Source: Ephydatia muelleri (lineage: Eukaryota; Porifera; Demospongiae; Spongillida; Spongillidae). Taken from it: DNA of 64,000 nt. The notes under the pieces are model-generated. The model was not told the origin of the DNA. It saw only the letters and a list, made by a program, of their open reading frames with translations, and searched no databases. Both the position numbers and the translations under genes were made by a program. Shown here one piece after another: positions 20,764 to 34,227 of this stretch; the stretch's first letter is position 1; every line of letters starts with the position of its first letter. The stretch lies in contig JABACO010000023.1 in assembly GCA_013339895.1 (NCBI GenBank), positions 365,501 through 429,500 of the forward strand, given 5' to 3'.

Positions 20764-20866
20764 GGGAAGGTTTGTATGTTAATTACATTGTGTTTCCCGA
20801 GCAACGGCCACGTGCCATCACGTGTAAATAGTAATCACGAAATGCTCTATACACAAACCTGCAAAA
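20764..20866. promoter_or_regulatory. Divergent RGS22 / SPAG7 promoter interval
   Basis: 103 bp separate the two start codons (RGS22 minus at 20763, SPAG7 plus at 20867). It contains the E-box-like CACGTG twice (around 20809 and 20819). Shared bidirectional promoter is inferred from the spacing. Confidence 0.6.
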
Positions 20867-22805
20867 ATGGATTTGCTGGGGTCGATATTGGGCTCAATGG
20901 AAAAGCCTCCAGCACCTAGCGACAAGGATAAAAAACTGGCCAAAGGTAAGATAATTATAAGCTGGCATTTGTACTGATGCCCGCTCACCGTCGTGTGCAG
21001 AATTGAAGGCACGCCAGCAAAAAGAAGAGGCCGATCAGATGAAGAAAATCGAAAAATTCAGAACAGATGTTGGTTCAATTTTGATGCGCCTACATGCACA
21101 TGCATTAGTTGTGTAGCATGTTTAGCTACCGCGCGCGCATGTGTGATAACCATGGGAAACGTTGCAGGTTACAAAAGAAGTGGGACAGTTCTTGAGCACA
21201 GATCAAAGGCGGCTGGACTTCCCACCTATGGGCAAAGTGTACCGTGCTATAATGTAAGGCATATGGAAGTAGAACGCAAGTGTTTGTTGTCTTCCTCAGT
21301 TAGCTATCACCCAGTCACTTATTTATGGCTTGCTGTTTCAATCTCTGCTACGTAGCCATGAGTTGGCAGAAGCTAATGGCCTGTCAGCTTATGCATTTAC
21401 TGTGGAAGGGGAGGATGAAAAGAGGATGGTGCTCTTTAAAAAGGTGTGTGTATATTACAGGGTGTTATGTCACGCGCACTGGGCAAGCTGGGAAAGCAGA
21501 AACTTGTAGTCACAGGTTCACAAGAATTGTACTAACAGAAATTGCTAACCATGTGTGCACATGACATCTGCACCTCCACACATGCACATGACATCACTAC
21601 ACCTCCACACATGCACATGACACCTCCACACATGCACATGACACCACTACACCTCCACACATGCACATGACACCACTACACCTCCACACATGCACATGAC
21701 ACCACTACACCTCCACACATGCACATGACATCACTACACCTCCACACATGCACATGACACCACTACACCTCCACACATGCACATGACATCACTACACCTC
21801 CACACATGCACATGACACCACTACACCTCCACACATGCACATGACACCACTACACCTCCACACATGCACATGACACCACTACACCTCCACACATGCACAT
21901 GACATCACTACACCACACATGCATATGACATCATGAAAAATTTGGCCTTGAAAATGTATGTGCATACAGTATTAAATTGAGCAGTAAACTGCAACATTTC
22001 TGAGCAGGCAATCACAATTTCTAATTATTAATTACTATGTGCAGACAAAAATTTATTAATAACTTAAATGCATACATGTTTAAAATGGTATGGTATTTTG
22101 AAATCCCTCCTGCTTGAGTAAAATAATCCCTCATACTAGTGACTTAATGTAAACCCCCACTGGTTAATAATTGTCATTCTAATATGTCCAGAATCTTTCA
22201 AATGAACTAAGCCATGCAGAAAGTGACATATTCCACTACATATGTCCATTATAATGATGGACAGGTGTGTATAAATATATATGCTGCATTAAATGGGGAG
22301 TGAGTGATTACTCATCCCTCTTATGTAATCTACACCTTTCCAGGACCATCCTCCCTCAGAATTAGAACTGCAAGCTATAAAGAGAGGAGAGGTGTGTATG
22401 TGCTTACCTGGGTTCATGCTATCATTCGTTGACTTTGTGTAATCAATTGGCTATGCAATGCCAGGAATACGATCCAACAAAAAGTGTTGAAAATGTCCAA
22501 ACGGAGCCTTTGGTTGTGGAGAGACATGTTGAAGACAAGGGGGAGGAGCCAGCCATCAACTATCATGACAAGTACAAACACATCATTGGAGACACATGTG
22601 CAGTAAAGAGTGCTATTAAAATGGAGCCCAACAAAGTGTTTGGATATGGTTAGTGCCAGTGGTTATTAGCACCTAACTGCCTAGTATATGTGTGTCTCCA
22701 GTTCCCAGTGCAAACAAAAGAGACCTTCGCTCTATTGAACAGACGTTGAATGATATGAGACACCGAAAGAAACAAAAGCTGGAGTCTAATGAGAGTGCTA
22801 GTTAA
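20867..22805 (+). CDS. SPAG7: Sperm-associated antigen 7 homologue (R3H domain)
   Basis: Predicted exons: 20867-20945, 21001-21068, 21168-21253, 21356-21443, 22344-22391, 22465-22648 and 22702-22805. Phases close to 218 aa (human 227). The start MDLLGSILGSMEKPPAPSDK matches the vertebrate N-terminus almost residue for residue. A charged helix follows (LKARQQKEEADQMKKIEKF), then the R3H-like nucleic-acid-binding region (IHELAEANGLSAYAFTVEGE, MVLFKK), the block PPSELELQAIKRGEEYDP, YHDKYKHIIGD, and the conserved tail VPSANKRDLRSIEQTLNDMR. Its molecular role is not well defined in any animal. The 900-bp fourth intron holds a minisatellite. It shares a start region with RGS22 and ends 192 bp from the convergent sterol methyltransferase gene. 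Confidence 0.95.
21555..21935. repeat. About 30-bp minisatellite in a SPAG7 intron
   Basis: About 12 copies of a unit containing ACACCTCCACACATGCACAT, with ACATCACT/ACACCACT variants, in the intron between SPAG7 exons 4 and 5. No splice site is included. Confidence 0.9.
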
Positions 22806-22996
22806 TTCACCATTTGTCACACTGTGTATGTTTATTTTTCTGTGTGTGTATGTATGTGCTCGTTTTTCGATATAATTTATTATTAATTCAATAAACATAA
22901 AGAAACACACAAGCGAGATCATCTCATTATAATGCATGGATATATATATCACGTGGTATACGGCTGAATGATGCAATACAAAAAGTGTGAGAGTGT

Positions 22997-24402
22997 TCAC
23001 AGTGGTTTTCTTGCAACAATTTTAAGCATTGGAGTGAAGATGTCTTTTTGCCCCGCTGCGATAAGGCCTGAGGCTGCTGTCTGTAGCAATCCGTGGACCT
23101 TCGTGGAACCACTTGGGGCCATTCCGATCGTCTCCATGACAGAAAGCATCGCGTGGGTAGTCCATCTTCCGATGTTAGACGCACGGAAATTCTGGAAGGA
23201 ACATCCTTTACCAGCCAGGAACACGTGCCTGTTGAATATTATGATGCTCTTGTAATGGTCACAAAACGTATATACGCACATACCACGGGAGGTCTCCGGT
23301 TTTAGCAAGGTCGTTCATTTCAATGATTTCAAAGCCTGCAGTTAATAAGCTCTCCTTTATTTTGCTGTGATGGCGCAACTCGGGCAAACCGTTACCAAGC
23401 TGAAACAACAATTCAGATTAAAACCGTAACGTTTTAACGTACGTAGTGATGGAACTTACTGCAACCTCATCGATGATTTTCACATGCTCAGGGATCTTGT
23501 TGTTGTAATTATCAGTAAGAACCCACGAGCCTTCCACGAACAGACTTCCCGGCTTCAAAACGCGAAATATTTCGCTGTATGGCAGCAGAGGGTCTTTGGC
23601 GTGACAAATGGACTCCAGTGCATAAGCACCGTCATAACTATTGTCCTCGATTTCCATTTTGCAATAATCACCCTACAGTGGAAACCGCGGTATAATTATA
23701 TATTTTTTCCGCCTGCTCTTCAATAGTTTTAACAAACAGTAGCTAAAGAAATTCGTGCACATGTACATGAAAGGAGCGAAGGGAAAATCGAAAGGATATA
23801 CATTCTATACTTGTGCTCTGACCTGAATATAACTGCAAAGGTTTTCAAGTTCTGCTTTTTTCGTGTAGTCTCGCGCTTTGCTCAGCTGGTATGCGTTGTA
23901 ATTAAATCCCACTACATGGGCTCCGCTGAATTTTGCGATTTCCCTTTGGGGCCCGCCAACTCCACAGCCAACGTCCTGCGGTTTTTAAAAACATCAAAAT
24001 CAAATACTTTACCCAGCGAGACCAAAGACGCATTTGCCTCACCAAGATCTTCATGCCTGGCTTGGCTTCTACGCTCTTTGCTATATCTCTTTCGTATTCA
24101 GCGATGCACTCGTCAAACGTCATGCCATCAAATATCGGAGCGAAGTGGAAAGACTGTCCGTAGCCATACTCGTAGAAGTCAGTGACCAGGTTGTAGAACG
24201 TAGCGGTTACATCCTGCGCGTCAGCGATGCGACGGTTTCTTTGGGTCTCGGCGTCCACTTTATCGTCATAGTAGTCTGAGTATTGCGACACAGCCGCTAC
24301 TGCCGAAGCTTCGCCTCGACACACTTCGGTCACGCCAGGAGTTTTAAACTCTTTCGCCTTGGCGGTATACAAAGGGACGTCGCGTTGACCGGTGGTGGCC
24401 AT
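22997..24402 (-). CDS. SMT: Sterol 24-C-methyltransferase
   Basis: This SAM-dependent enzyme adds a methyl group to C-24 of the sterol side chain, a step lacking in most animals but known in sponges. Predicted exons: 24043-24402, 23823-23975, 23460-23672, 23280-23399 and 22997-23248, about 365 aa. Diagnostic blocks are the aromatic sterol-binding region FYNLVTDFYEYGYGQSFHFAP, SAM-binding motif I DVGCGVGGP followed by REIAKFSGAHVVGFNYN, then GDYCKM, DGAYALESICHAKDP, EIFRVLKPGSLFVEGSWVLT, TAGFEIIEMNDLAKTGDLPW and the C-terminal DIFTPMLKIVARKPL. The last junction is uncertain: the donor may lie after PWY (23280) with acceptor at 23249, or a few bases earlier with acceptor at about 23228. The intron after GMKIL falls just before motif I. 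Nothing suggests recent transfer: it has ordinary introns and metazoan neighbours. Confidence 0.95.
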
Positions 24403-26658
24403 TTTTCGTTCTACTGGTCCTTCTATACTGAATGTTAGCTGTGCTTAATAAGTGCAATAATAGTATTTTGCTAATGTGTATATACCATCCTTAGATTGCA
24501 CTCGGGTGATCGTACGAGCTCTTAGCGGAACACATTTTATTGGCCGTTCACGCACGTGAACGAAGCGGTGTACAGACAAGAGTCACATGAATGAAAAATC
24601 ACCTGAAAGCCCACCATCACGCCAGCGTGTAATACCGAATTACCTTGACAACCTGTTTATTCAAACTAAAATAAAAGTAAAATCAATAAATTAAGAAACG
24701 AAATTATCACCTGATTGCATTGATGTACGATTGTAGTCACCCCATGTACATTTTACTTCACGTGGGCGCCAGTCACAGATTGCATCATTGCATCATTGCC
24801 ACCCATCGAAGCTTGAAGCGTAAGCAGGATGTACCCGTCATTGTAGCGACGCCAAGTGGGGACGTGTTTAACACAAGGCTGCACAGAAGACATACATGTA
24901 CAAAGTAGGGAAATAGCGTATATATATCATAATGCAAGAGATTAGAGGCAGCCCTGTGTTCTGGAAAGAATACATGCACGCATGCATTGCAATGGATGTG
25001 CGTGGGACGAGGATATGCTCGAGTTGTTGTTACATCTGTACGTCCAAAACTACGTACACTGCACAGTTTTCTGCGTTCTGTGAAGAAGAATGCAATCTGC
25101 CATTCTGGTCATGGCATGTGATCGTATCATTTTTAGTAATTGCGATCGCTTAGGTATTTCTTAGGAAACCAGCTGCCATGAATGGAGCTAAGTGACGCCT
25201 TGTAAGCAAAATGGGTGCATGTGAATGACCTATTATCTGTTACGCTGTCTATATATGATAGATACGGCTTAACTGAGACCTTTGTGCGGTTTCGCTTTGA
25301 TGCTACATAATATAAATCTTTGTCCTGACAAGCCGCTACCAATCAGCCGGGCAAGGACGGAACGCTCATGATGGGACGCAGCAGCGCTTGAATCCCCCTC
25401 GCAAAGACTTTTACAAACGCTCCCCAAAAAGTTGTGATGTCTGTTTGCTCGGTTGAGAAACGACCACTTACGTACTAGAAAGTGACGTCAAAAAAACCAA
25501 ACAGGGTAATTAATTAAATTCCTCAGTGGGGCACTTGTTACATGGTAACAGAACATTGTATCTTGGAAAAGCTTATGTTCTAGGATAGTAGACTTCAATG
25601 AACTGCATCTTAAATCCTGGCGACCAGATTATCTAATCCCTCTCTTAGAAGAAGGGCGGATACCAAGCTAATCACGATATGTAGAGAGAATAAGGCATGC
25701 AATGATAGCTGTGCCCCACTCCTAGGTCAACAAAACATCAGGCGAAATGGTCGGATGCGTTCCGAAGTAATGGCGGCCGGCCGCTCATTTGCTCATTATT
25801 ATATGTACCCAGCCTTCAGGAAGGTATAAGGGGGGTCGAAATTTGTTAATAGGTGACCTTAATATATGTTTTGAGTGTTTGAACACGTGTGACGTGAGGC
25901 AAAGTTATTAATTTACGTCATTACCGGTACTGCGTAAGCGCAATAGTACTTAGCGTACATGTATGTAAAATACTAGTACGCGACATGAAAAAAAAATTCC
26001 CCCCCCCCCTGCGTACGCCCATGTATGTAATTTTTCAAAAGCACTCGTGACCGCAAAACAAAGGTTAGCCACCAAAAGCAAATCCTGGGAGTCATCCCGG
26101 GGGGTATATTTGTACACCAGGGTGTACGGATATTCAAATTAATGCCATTTAGTGACTGTTCATCAGAAATGAAATCCAACAGCACATAAATGTCTGTCGT
26201 GCATTTTAGCTCTGGGCGGAAATAGGTACGGCTTCTACAAACTTGCCAAAGTGAAGCTCCCCCAGTCGATACCTGGCATGCCTCACAGGACCTCACTTTG
26301 GAAACTTGGTTAGAAGTTTTTAGAAGTAACTGGACTTTACCCAGAGCACAAAAACGTATATGTGCTGTCGGACTTCATTTCTGTGCACAGTTTAAGTACA
26401 AAGTCGCATTATTCTGAACGTGTGTACATCTAAGTGTACAAAGGTACACCCGGGATGACGCCTTGGACATGAGACATTAAAGCACGACGACGTGAATTCA
26501 AGCCCCCAAGTACATACATATAAAAAAGGAAGTTAGTTAACTTGACAGAGGTAGTCTCCGTGCCATTACGTAATGTTCGCTGTTAATTACGTCATGGCAC
26601 GCGCGAAGCTATTAGAGATCACGCGACGGAGTATTCTTATTCGATCGAGCATGCGGAC
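24403..26658. other. 2.26-kb intergenic, no gene seen
   Basis: 5' flank of the sterol methyltransferase and 3' flank of CLIP. Short open frames (up to about 107 codons) show no recognisable motif. A poly-C run lies near 25999-26009. I see no RNA gene. Confidence 0.5.
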
Positions 26659-29600
26659 TCACAATGGTACTGTGGATACACATACACACATAGCACCACA
26701 ACAAAAATACACAGAAAAAACAACAGTGACCAAGTGTTCTGGCTCATGATGGCACGCTTGCAGGCAGAAGAGTTGCACAGTTGATGCCATGGCATGTAGC
26801 ACGGTCAGGTTTAACAACAGGCCATATTTGGGCTTGCATGTGAAGTATTGGACGCCAGACACACTACCATCATTCTTGCCATCTGATAAGCAAGATGAGG
26901 AGGTTACCACAAGTATCTCCATGCTACACACCGGACCCTTACTTGGCCTTCTCAGCTCAATCCCTAGCCATATGCCCTCAGCAAAGTTTGTTGTTCCAAT
27001 GTACTTGACAGTCCCCAACTTCACCCGCAACAAACACACTGGATCCCTTGAGTGCAAAGAGATCCACAAGTGTAAGCCAAGTGAAAATGATAGGAGAGGT
27101 GAGGGTTAATGACAGATGGAGAGGTGAGGGTTAATGACAGATGGAGAGGTGAGGGTTAATGACAGATGAAGAGGTGAGGGGTTAATAACAGATGGAGAGG
27201 TGAGGGTTAAGACAGATGGAGAGGTGAGGGTTAATGGCAGATGGAGAGGTGAGGTTAATGGCAGATGGAGAGGTGAGGGTTAATGGCAGATGGAGAGGTG
27301 AGGGTTAATGGCAGATGGAGAGGGTTAATGGCAGATGGAGAGGGTTAATGGCAGATGGAGAGGGTTAATGGCAGATGGAGAGGTGAGGGTTAATGGCAGA
27401 TGGAGAGGTGAGGGTTAATGACAGATGGAGAGGTGAGGGTTGAGGGTTAATGGGAAAAGTGAGGTGAGGCAGGATTGCAAGATGGGAGAAAAAAAAAAGC
27501 AAATGGAGAAGAATTGAAGTCTCACTATTTTCAAGACAGTTTCAGAGTGTTGAGAATTCACACTAGCTGTTGCAGTTGGTTTGGCGTGAGACAAAGTTCT
27601 GTGGAATGATGTCCAGTTATGACAGGAATAAAAGAAGGTTGCTTTCAAAATGAAACCTATTATTATAATGGCTTGATTTATATACATTAAGAGAAAGTTT
27701 TAGAACATTGATGCTAACACAGGATCACTTGGCAACCTATTTCCATTACCATCTCCTCCAATCCATGTGCATGTACTCTGTAATCCCCATACCCTCTCCA
27801 ACCTTCCTGAAGGTGTAATCCCCATACCCTCTCCAACCTTCCTGAAGGTGTAATCTCCATACCCTCTCCAACCTTCCTGAAGGTGTAATCCCCATACCCT
27901 CTCCAACCTCCTGAAGGTGTAATCCCCATACCCTCTCCAACCTTCCTGAAGGTGTAATCTCCATACCCCTCTCCAACCTTCCTGAAGGTGTAATCTCCAT
28001 ACCCTCTCCAACCTTCCTGAAGGTGTAATCCCCATACCCTCTCCAACCTTCCTGAAGGTGTAATCCCCATACCCCTCTCCACCCTTCCTGAAGGTGTAGT
28101 CCCCATACCCTCTCCAACCTTCCTGAAGGTGTAGTCCCCATACCCTCTCCAACCTTCCTGAAGGTGTAGTCTCCATACCCTCTCCAACCTTCCTGAAGGT
28201 GTAATCTCCATACTCCTCTCCACCGTTCCTGAAGGTGTAGTCCCCATACCCTCTCCAACCTTCCTGAAGGTGTAATCTCCATACCCTCTCCAACCTTCCT
28301 GAAGGTGTAATCCCCATACCCTCTCCAACCTTCCTGAAGGTGTAATCTCCATACCCTCTCCAACCTCCTGAAGGTGTAAGGTGTAATCTCCATACGCTTT
28401 CCAACCTTCCTGAAGGTGTAAGGTGTAATCTCCATACCCCTCTCCAACCTTCCTGAAGGTGTAAGGTGTAATCCCCATACCCCTCTCCAACCTTCCTGAA
28501 GGTGCAATCTCCATACCCTCTCCAACCTTCCTGAAGGTGTAAGGGTCCCATACCCTCTCCAACCTTCCTGAAGGTGTAATCTCCATACCCTTCCAACCTT
28601 CCTGAAGGTGTAATCTCCATACCCCTCTCCAACCTTCCTGAAGGTGTAATCATCTCCATACCCTCTCCAACCTTCCTGAAGGTGAATCTCCATACCCTCT
28701 CCAACCCTTCCTGAAGGTGTAATCTCCATACCCCTCTCCAACCTTCCTGAAGGTGTAGTCCCATACCCTCTCCAACCTTCCTGAAGGTGTAGTCCCCATA
28801 CCCTCTCCACCCTTCCTGAAGGTGTGTCCCATACCCTCCCACCTTCCTGAAGGTGTAGTCCCCATACCCTCAACCTTCCTGAAGGTGTAGCTCCATACCC
28901 TCTCCACCCTTCCTGAAGGTGTAGTCCCCATACCCTCTCCACCTTCCTGAAGGTGTAGTCCCATACCCTCTCTCCAACCTTCCTGAAGGTGTAATCTCCA
29001 TACCCTTCCACCTTCCTGAAGGTGTAAGGTGTAATCTCCATACCCCCTCCAACCTTCCTGAAGGTGTAAGTCAATCTCCATACCCTCTCCAACCTTCCTG
29101 AAGGTGTAATAATCCCCATACCCTCTCCAACCTTCCTGAAGGTGTAATCCCCATACCCTCTCCAACCTTCCTGAAGGTGTAATCTCCATACCCTCTCCAA
29201 CCTTCCTGAAGGTGTAAGGTGTATCTCCATAGCTTTCCAACCTTCCTGAAGGTGTAAGGTAATCTCCATACCCCTCTCCAACCTTCCTGAAGGTGTAAGG
29301 TGGCAATCTCCATACCCTCTCCAACCTTCCTGAAGGTGCAATCTCCATACCCTCTCCAACCTTCCTGAAGGTGTAATCTCCATACCCTCTCCAACCTTCC
29401 TGAAGGTGGTCCCCATACCCTCTCCAACCTTCCTGAAGGTGTAGTCCCCATACCTCTCCACCCTTCCTGAAGGTGTAGTCCCCATACCCTCTCCACCTTC
29501 CTGAAGGTGTAGTCCCCATACCCTCTCCAACCTTCCTGAAGGTGTAATCTCCATACCCTTTCCAACCTTCCTGAAGGTGTAAGGTGTAATCTCCATACCC

Positions 29601-32600
29601 CTCTCCAACCTTCCTGAAGGTGTAAGGTGCAATCTCCATACCCTCTCCAACCTTCCTGAAGGTGTAATCTCCATACCCTCTCCAACCTTCCTGAAGGTGT
29701 AAGGTGCAATCTCCATACCCTCTCCAACCTTCCTGAAGGTGTAATCTCCATACCCTCTCCAACCTTCCTGAAGGTGTAATCCCCATACCCTCTCCAACCT
29801 TCCTGAAGGTGTAATCCCCATACCCTCTCCAACCTTCCTGAAGGTGTAGTCCCCATACCCTCTCCAACCTTCCTGAAGGTGTAATCTCCATACCCTCTCC
29901 AACCTTCCTGAAGGTGTAATCCCCATACCCTCTCCAACCTTCCTGAAGGTGTAATCCCCATACCCTCTCCAACCTTCCTGAAGGTGTAGTCCCCATACCC
30001 TCTCCACCCTTCCTGAAGGTGTAGTCCCCATACCCTCTCCACCCTTCCTGAAGGTGTAGTCCCATACCCTCTCCAACCTTCCTGAAGGTGTAGTCCCCAT
30101 ACCCTCTCCACCCTTCCTGAAGGTGTAGTCCCCATACCCTCTCCACCCTTCCTGAAGGTGTAGTCCCCATACCCTCTCCACCCTTCCTGAAGGTGTAGTC
30201 CCCATACCCTCTCCACCCTTCCTGAAGGTGTAGTCCCCATACCCTCTCCACCCTTCCTGAAGGTGTAGTCCCCATACCCTCTCCACCCTTCCTGAAGGTG
30301 TAGTCCCCATACCCTCTCCACCCTTCCTGAAGGTGTAGTCCCCATACCCTCTCTAACCTTCCTGAAGGTGTGGGAGCAGTAAACTTCTTCCTAGCAGCTG
30401 AGCTGATGTGAGCAGTTGTATCCACTAATGGGCTCGCAGAGTCTGTGCTGTCACTAGCAACAGGTGGTTTTTCAGCAACAGACTGAGCAACAGAGGTGTC
30501 TTCAATAGCAGGTGGTCTGTTGCTATTAGCAACACTCTGTGAAATGGACAGACTACACAGAAAGAGAGTGGCAAGATGTATAGGAGAGCAAGAGAGTGGC
30601 AAGATGTATAGGAAGAGAAAAAGAGTGGCAAGATGTATAGGAAGAGAAAGAGTGGCAAGAAGTATAGGGAGAGAAAGAGTGGCAAGATGTATAGGAAGAG
30701 AAAGAGAGTGGCAAGATGTATAGGAAGAGAAAGAGTGGCAAGATGTATAGGAGAGAAAGAGAGTGGCAAGATGTATAGGAAGAGAACGAGAGTGGCAAGA
30801 TGCATAGGAAGAGAAAGAGAATGTTTACCTCTTCACTTTGGATGGGAGTGAGAAGAGGCCATGAGACGGTTTGCACTTGAAATACTCAACCCCATATCTG
30901 GAGCCATCACAGCTTCCCTGTGGCAAGTCCAGCTCCACACCAAGCCAGAACCTGTGCAGACCACAGCATGACCAAGTAACCCTCACCCCACACCCCGAGG
31001 CAAAGTGACATAGTGATATGCCTAGGAGTGCCCTTGAATTCAAAAACACTGCTTCAACTTACCCAGGTGCAAATTTGACTGTTCCAGCAAATTTCAATAT
31101 ACCTTGCTTGTTTCCTGAGACAATGACTCTATCCCCAACCTAGAAGTGGAGGGGAGGAGTGATGGAGTGGGGAGGAGGTAAGGGCTAGGAGTGGGGAACC
31201 ACAATACACACAGAACAACACTAAGTGTTGAGAAGTAATAGAATTGAAGAATCTCGGTGATGCATGACAAGTCAATGCAGTATGTGAGCACATCAAGTAC
31301 CTTCAGCTCCGTGTTCATTGAAACCTGCGAATGGCTCTCAATGGCTTTGTTTGTGGTCTCAATGGAGTCCCGTTTGTCCAATGCCTTCTTGCGCGATGCA
31401 GCCTTGGCTGGAGGTGGCTTCGATATGCGGTTCAGCTGGACAAACAGGCCTACCAGAAGGGGGTGGAGTTAAGTAAATGCCACACCCAATAGGACGGGGC
31501 GGAGTTAAGTCAAGGTCACACCCAACAGGATGGGTGTGGTTAAGTCAAGGTCCAACCAGGCATTCCCATTGCACAAACATGACAAGATGCACTTCCGTGA
31601 TCACATATCACCCATAATAGCCATGACATATGGTAGGACCTAGGACATCACATGACATATGCTAGGACATCACATGACATATGGTAGGACATCACATGAC
31701 ATATGGTAGGACATTACATGACATATGCTAGGACATTACATGACATATGCTAGGACATCACATGACATGCTAGGACTTCACATGACATACCACAATATCA
31801 CATGACATACCACAATATCACATGACACCTACCATGCTTAGGTTTACAGGTGAAATATCTGATGCCACCACTGGATCCATCGTTCTTTCCTGTGTCATCC
31901 TCGAGGTCAACACCTGCCCATTGGCCCTGGGAGAACTCAGTAGGGCCATAGAAGCGAATAGTTCCTTGCTAAAATGGAAGATAAGATAACCATGATTAGT
32001 TATCAATGCGAGGCACCCACGTTTCATTGCAAAAGTGGTGAGAAGGGAGATGGGTGGAACTGATGATGGATTTGGATTTGGGGTGAAAAATCAGCTTCGC
32101 TAGGCCATCCTAAAGCCCAGCCCTAATGTCCTAGAATCACCCTAGTAGCCACTAGCTATAAACTAAGCCTGTCGTCAGCTGTATATCCATGCCCCTTCTC
32201 AGCTTATCCTCGTACACCAATTGTACATTACTGTATACCCTTGTATATCCTTGTACACACATCCTTGTACAACATCTCTATATATCCACACATATCGTTG
32301 TACACCCCCTTTCATATTCTTGTCACACCCTATCATAAATCCCTGTACATCCTTGTGTAATTCCTGCATATTTCTACCTTGGGCTTTGCTGATGTTGCAT
32401 CAACCAGAACACTATCTCCTATCTTCAGCCCCAGGGTTGCCAAGGTAACTTCACCCCCTACCACCCCCGAGGAGCCTTGAGAGCTTGCAGCTACGTCTGA
32501 AGGCACGGGAGAAGCTACAGAGGATGCAATGAAATATTACACACGTAGCTAACCAGGGCACTCACCTGTTGTAACTTCCACACAAGGGGTTAGCACTGGT

Positions 32601-34139
32601 GTGGGAGGTTTGGGAGGTGCTCTGCTGATGCGTGGTTTTGGTGAGGGCACTGATGGCTTGTTAGACGGAGGGAGGAGCGCCTTTGAAGGCAGCAGCCTTG
32701 ATGATCCGGCCTGCTCCTTGCTCTGCAGTGTGTCTGGTGGTTTGGGCTTTGCTGCTGCTTGACTCTTTGAAGACATCACTATTGTGATGTTGGCAGTCTT
32801 TGGTTGCCATTTGTGGAGTGTGTGTGTACATGTGTGCACAGATGTGTGCACAGACATTGCAGTAACATGAGGGTCTGTCAATCTCAACACGAGGACTGGA
32901 AGTCATATGATCAACTCATATAAACATTTCAAAACCCACAGATCCCATATTTCATGCTCCTGACAGTATATGCAAGACGTATACAAATGGTTTGATAGCC
33001 AATACTGCAATAGACATATTTCTTAAGCCACTAATTACAAGTTCCCGAAATAGACACTTATGTCCATACAATTATGCATGTGTGTACCTGGCTACTATTC
33101 ATTTCTGGGATGCTTTCAACTCCACTAATTTGTGATATTAGTGTTTTAGAGTGCGCATTGAAAACTGACAATAGAGTGCAAGAATGCGTAATATCATAAC
33201 TACAAAGGGAGATAGTCACCCTAGCTGGAATAAGTGTAACTTGGGATACGCAGAAATTATGTTGCTAAGTACATAATTTTATCAGGGGTTTGTGCATAAT
33301 ATGCCATGATTGCAATTCCGCTATGGTCTTCATGTTGTTTGCTAAGGCCTTCGGCGATGGCCTTCATTTTGGCATGTTGGCAATGGGTTTACACACCTGC
33401 ATGTTCTCTATAGACTTCTCTGCAGCATCTTTCAATAGAGTGACCATCTCTAGTGCTGTGTTCTTAAGCTTCACTGGCACATCTGGAAAAAAAATAATTA
33501 AACTTTACAACGGGACACAATGAAGGAGACATGGGAAGAAATTGGCCTATAATGTGTACCTAAACCCATGAGTTTTAGGATCTAGTTCCATGTTCTAATA
33601 GCATGGCTTGATGCTCCTGTTTTAACCATCATTAGATAATGCGTAAGACAACCTAAATCAAGTATTTCAATGAAAGAGCGTCCAAATTTGTTAAGGAAAT
33701 CTTGTACCCACTGAACTGTTCAATTTTGCCATTAAACACATTTTTTGATTTGTGTCATTGATGACAGGCCTTTACATGCCATGGGTGATTGGCTAATAAA
33801 CAAAGATCAGTGAGAACAAGAAGTATATTTCTCTCAACCATTCTTCTTTTTCTTTTTATTGCCCCCCACCCTCCACCCAACAGATGTCCATACCTGTAGG
33901 AACACACTCATATGGCAGCTTTCCAGCAAGATCCTTCAAACTGGCATTCGCCTTGTGCTCCAGCTGCAACGACAAATAGATATACGACTGAGACAAGCAC
34001 TTGCAACTAAGCATATATATATGTGCACAGATGAAAGACAAATGAACAAGACACCTTTTGCAATGAGTCAAAGGCTAACATTACACACATTGTACAGCCC
34101 TTCAACCATTTAGATTCAACACTTGCCTTACATTGCTTC

Positions 34140-34227
<88 letters not shown>

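Noticed and set aside
27746-30602. Very long minus-strand open frames (854, 650 and 424 codons) of GWRGYGDYTFRKVGEG type
   Set aside because: They are frames through the 36-bp donor minisatellite, whose unit has no stop in any minus frame. Only the exon at 30358-30534 at one end is real coding sequence.
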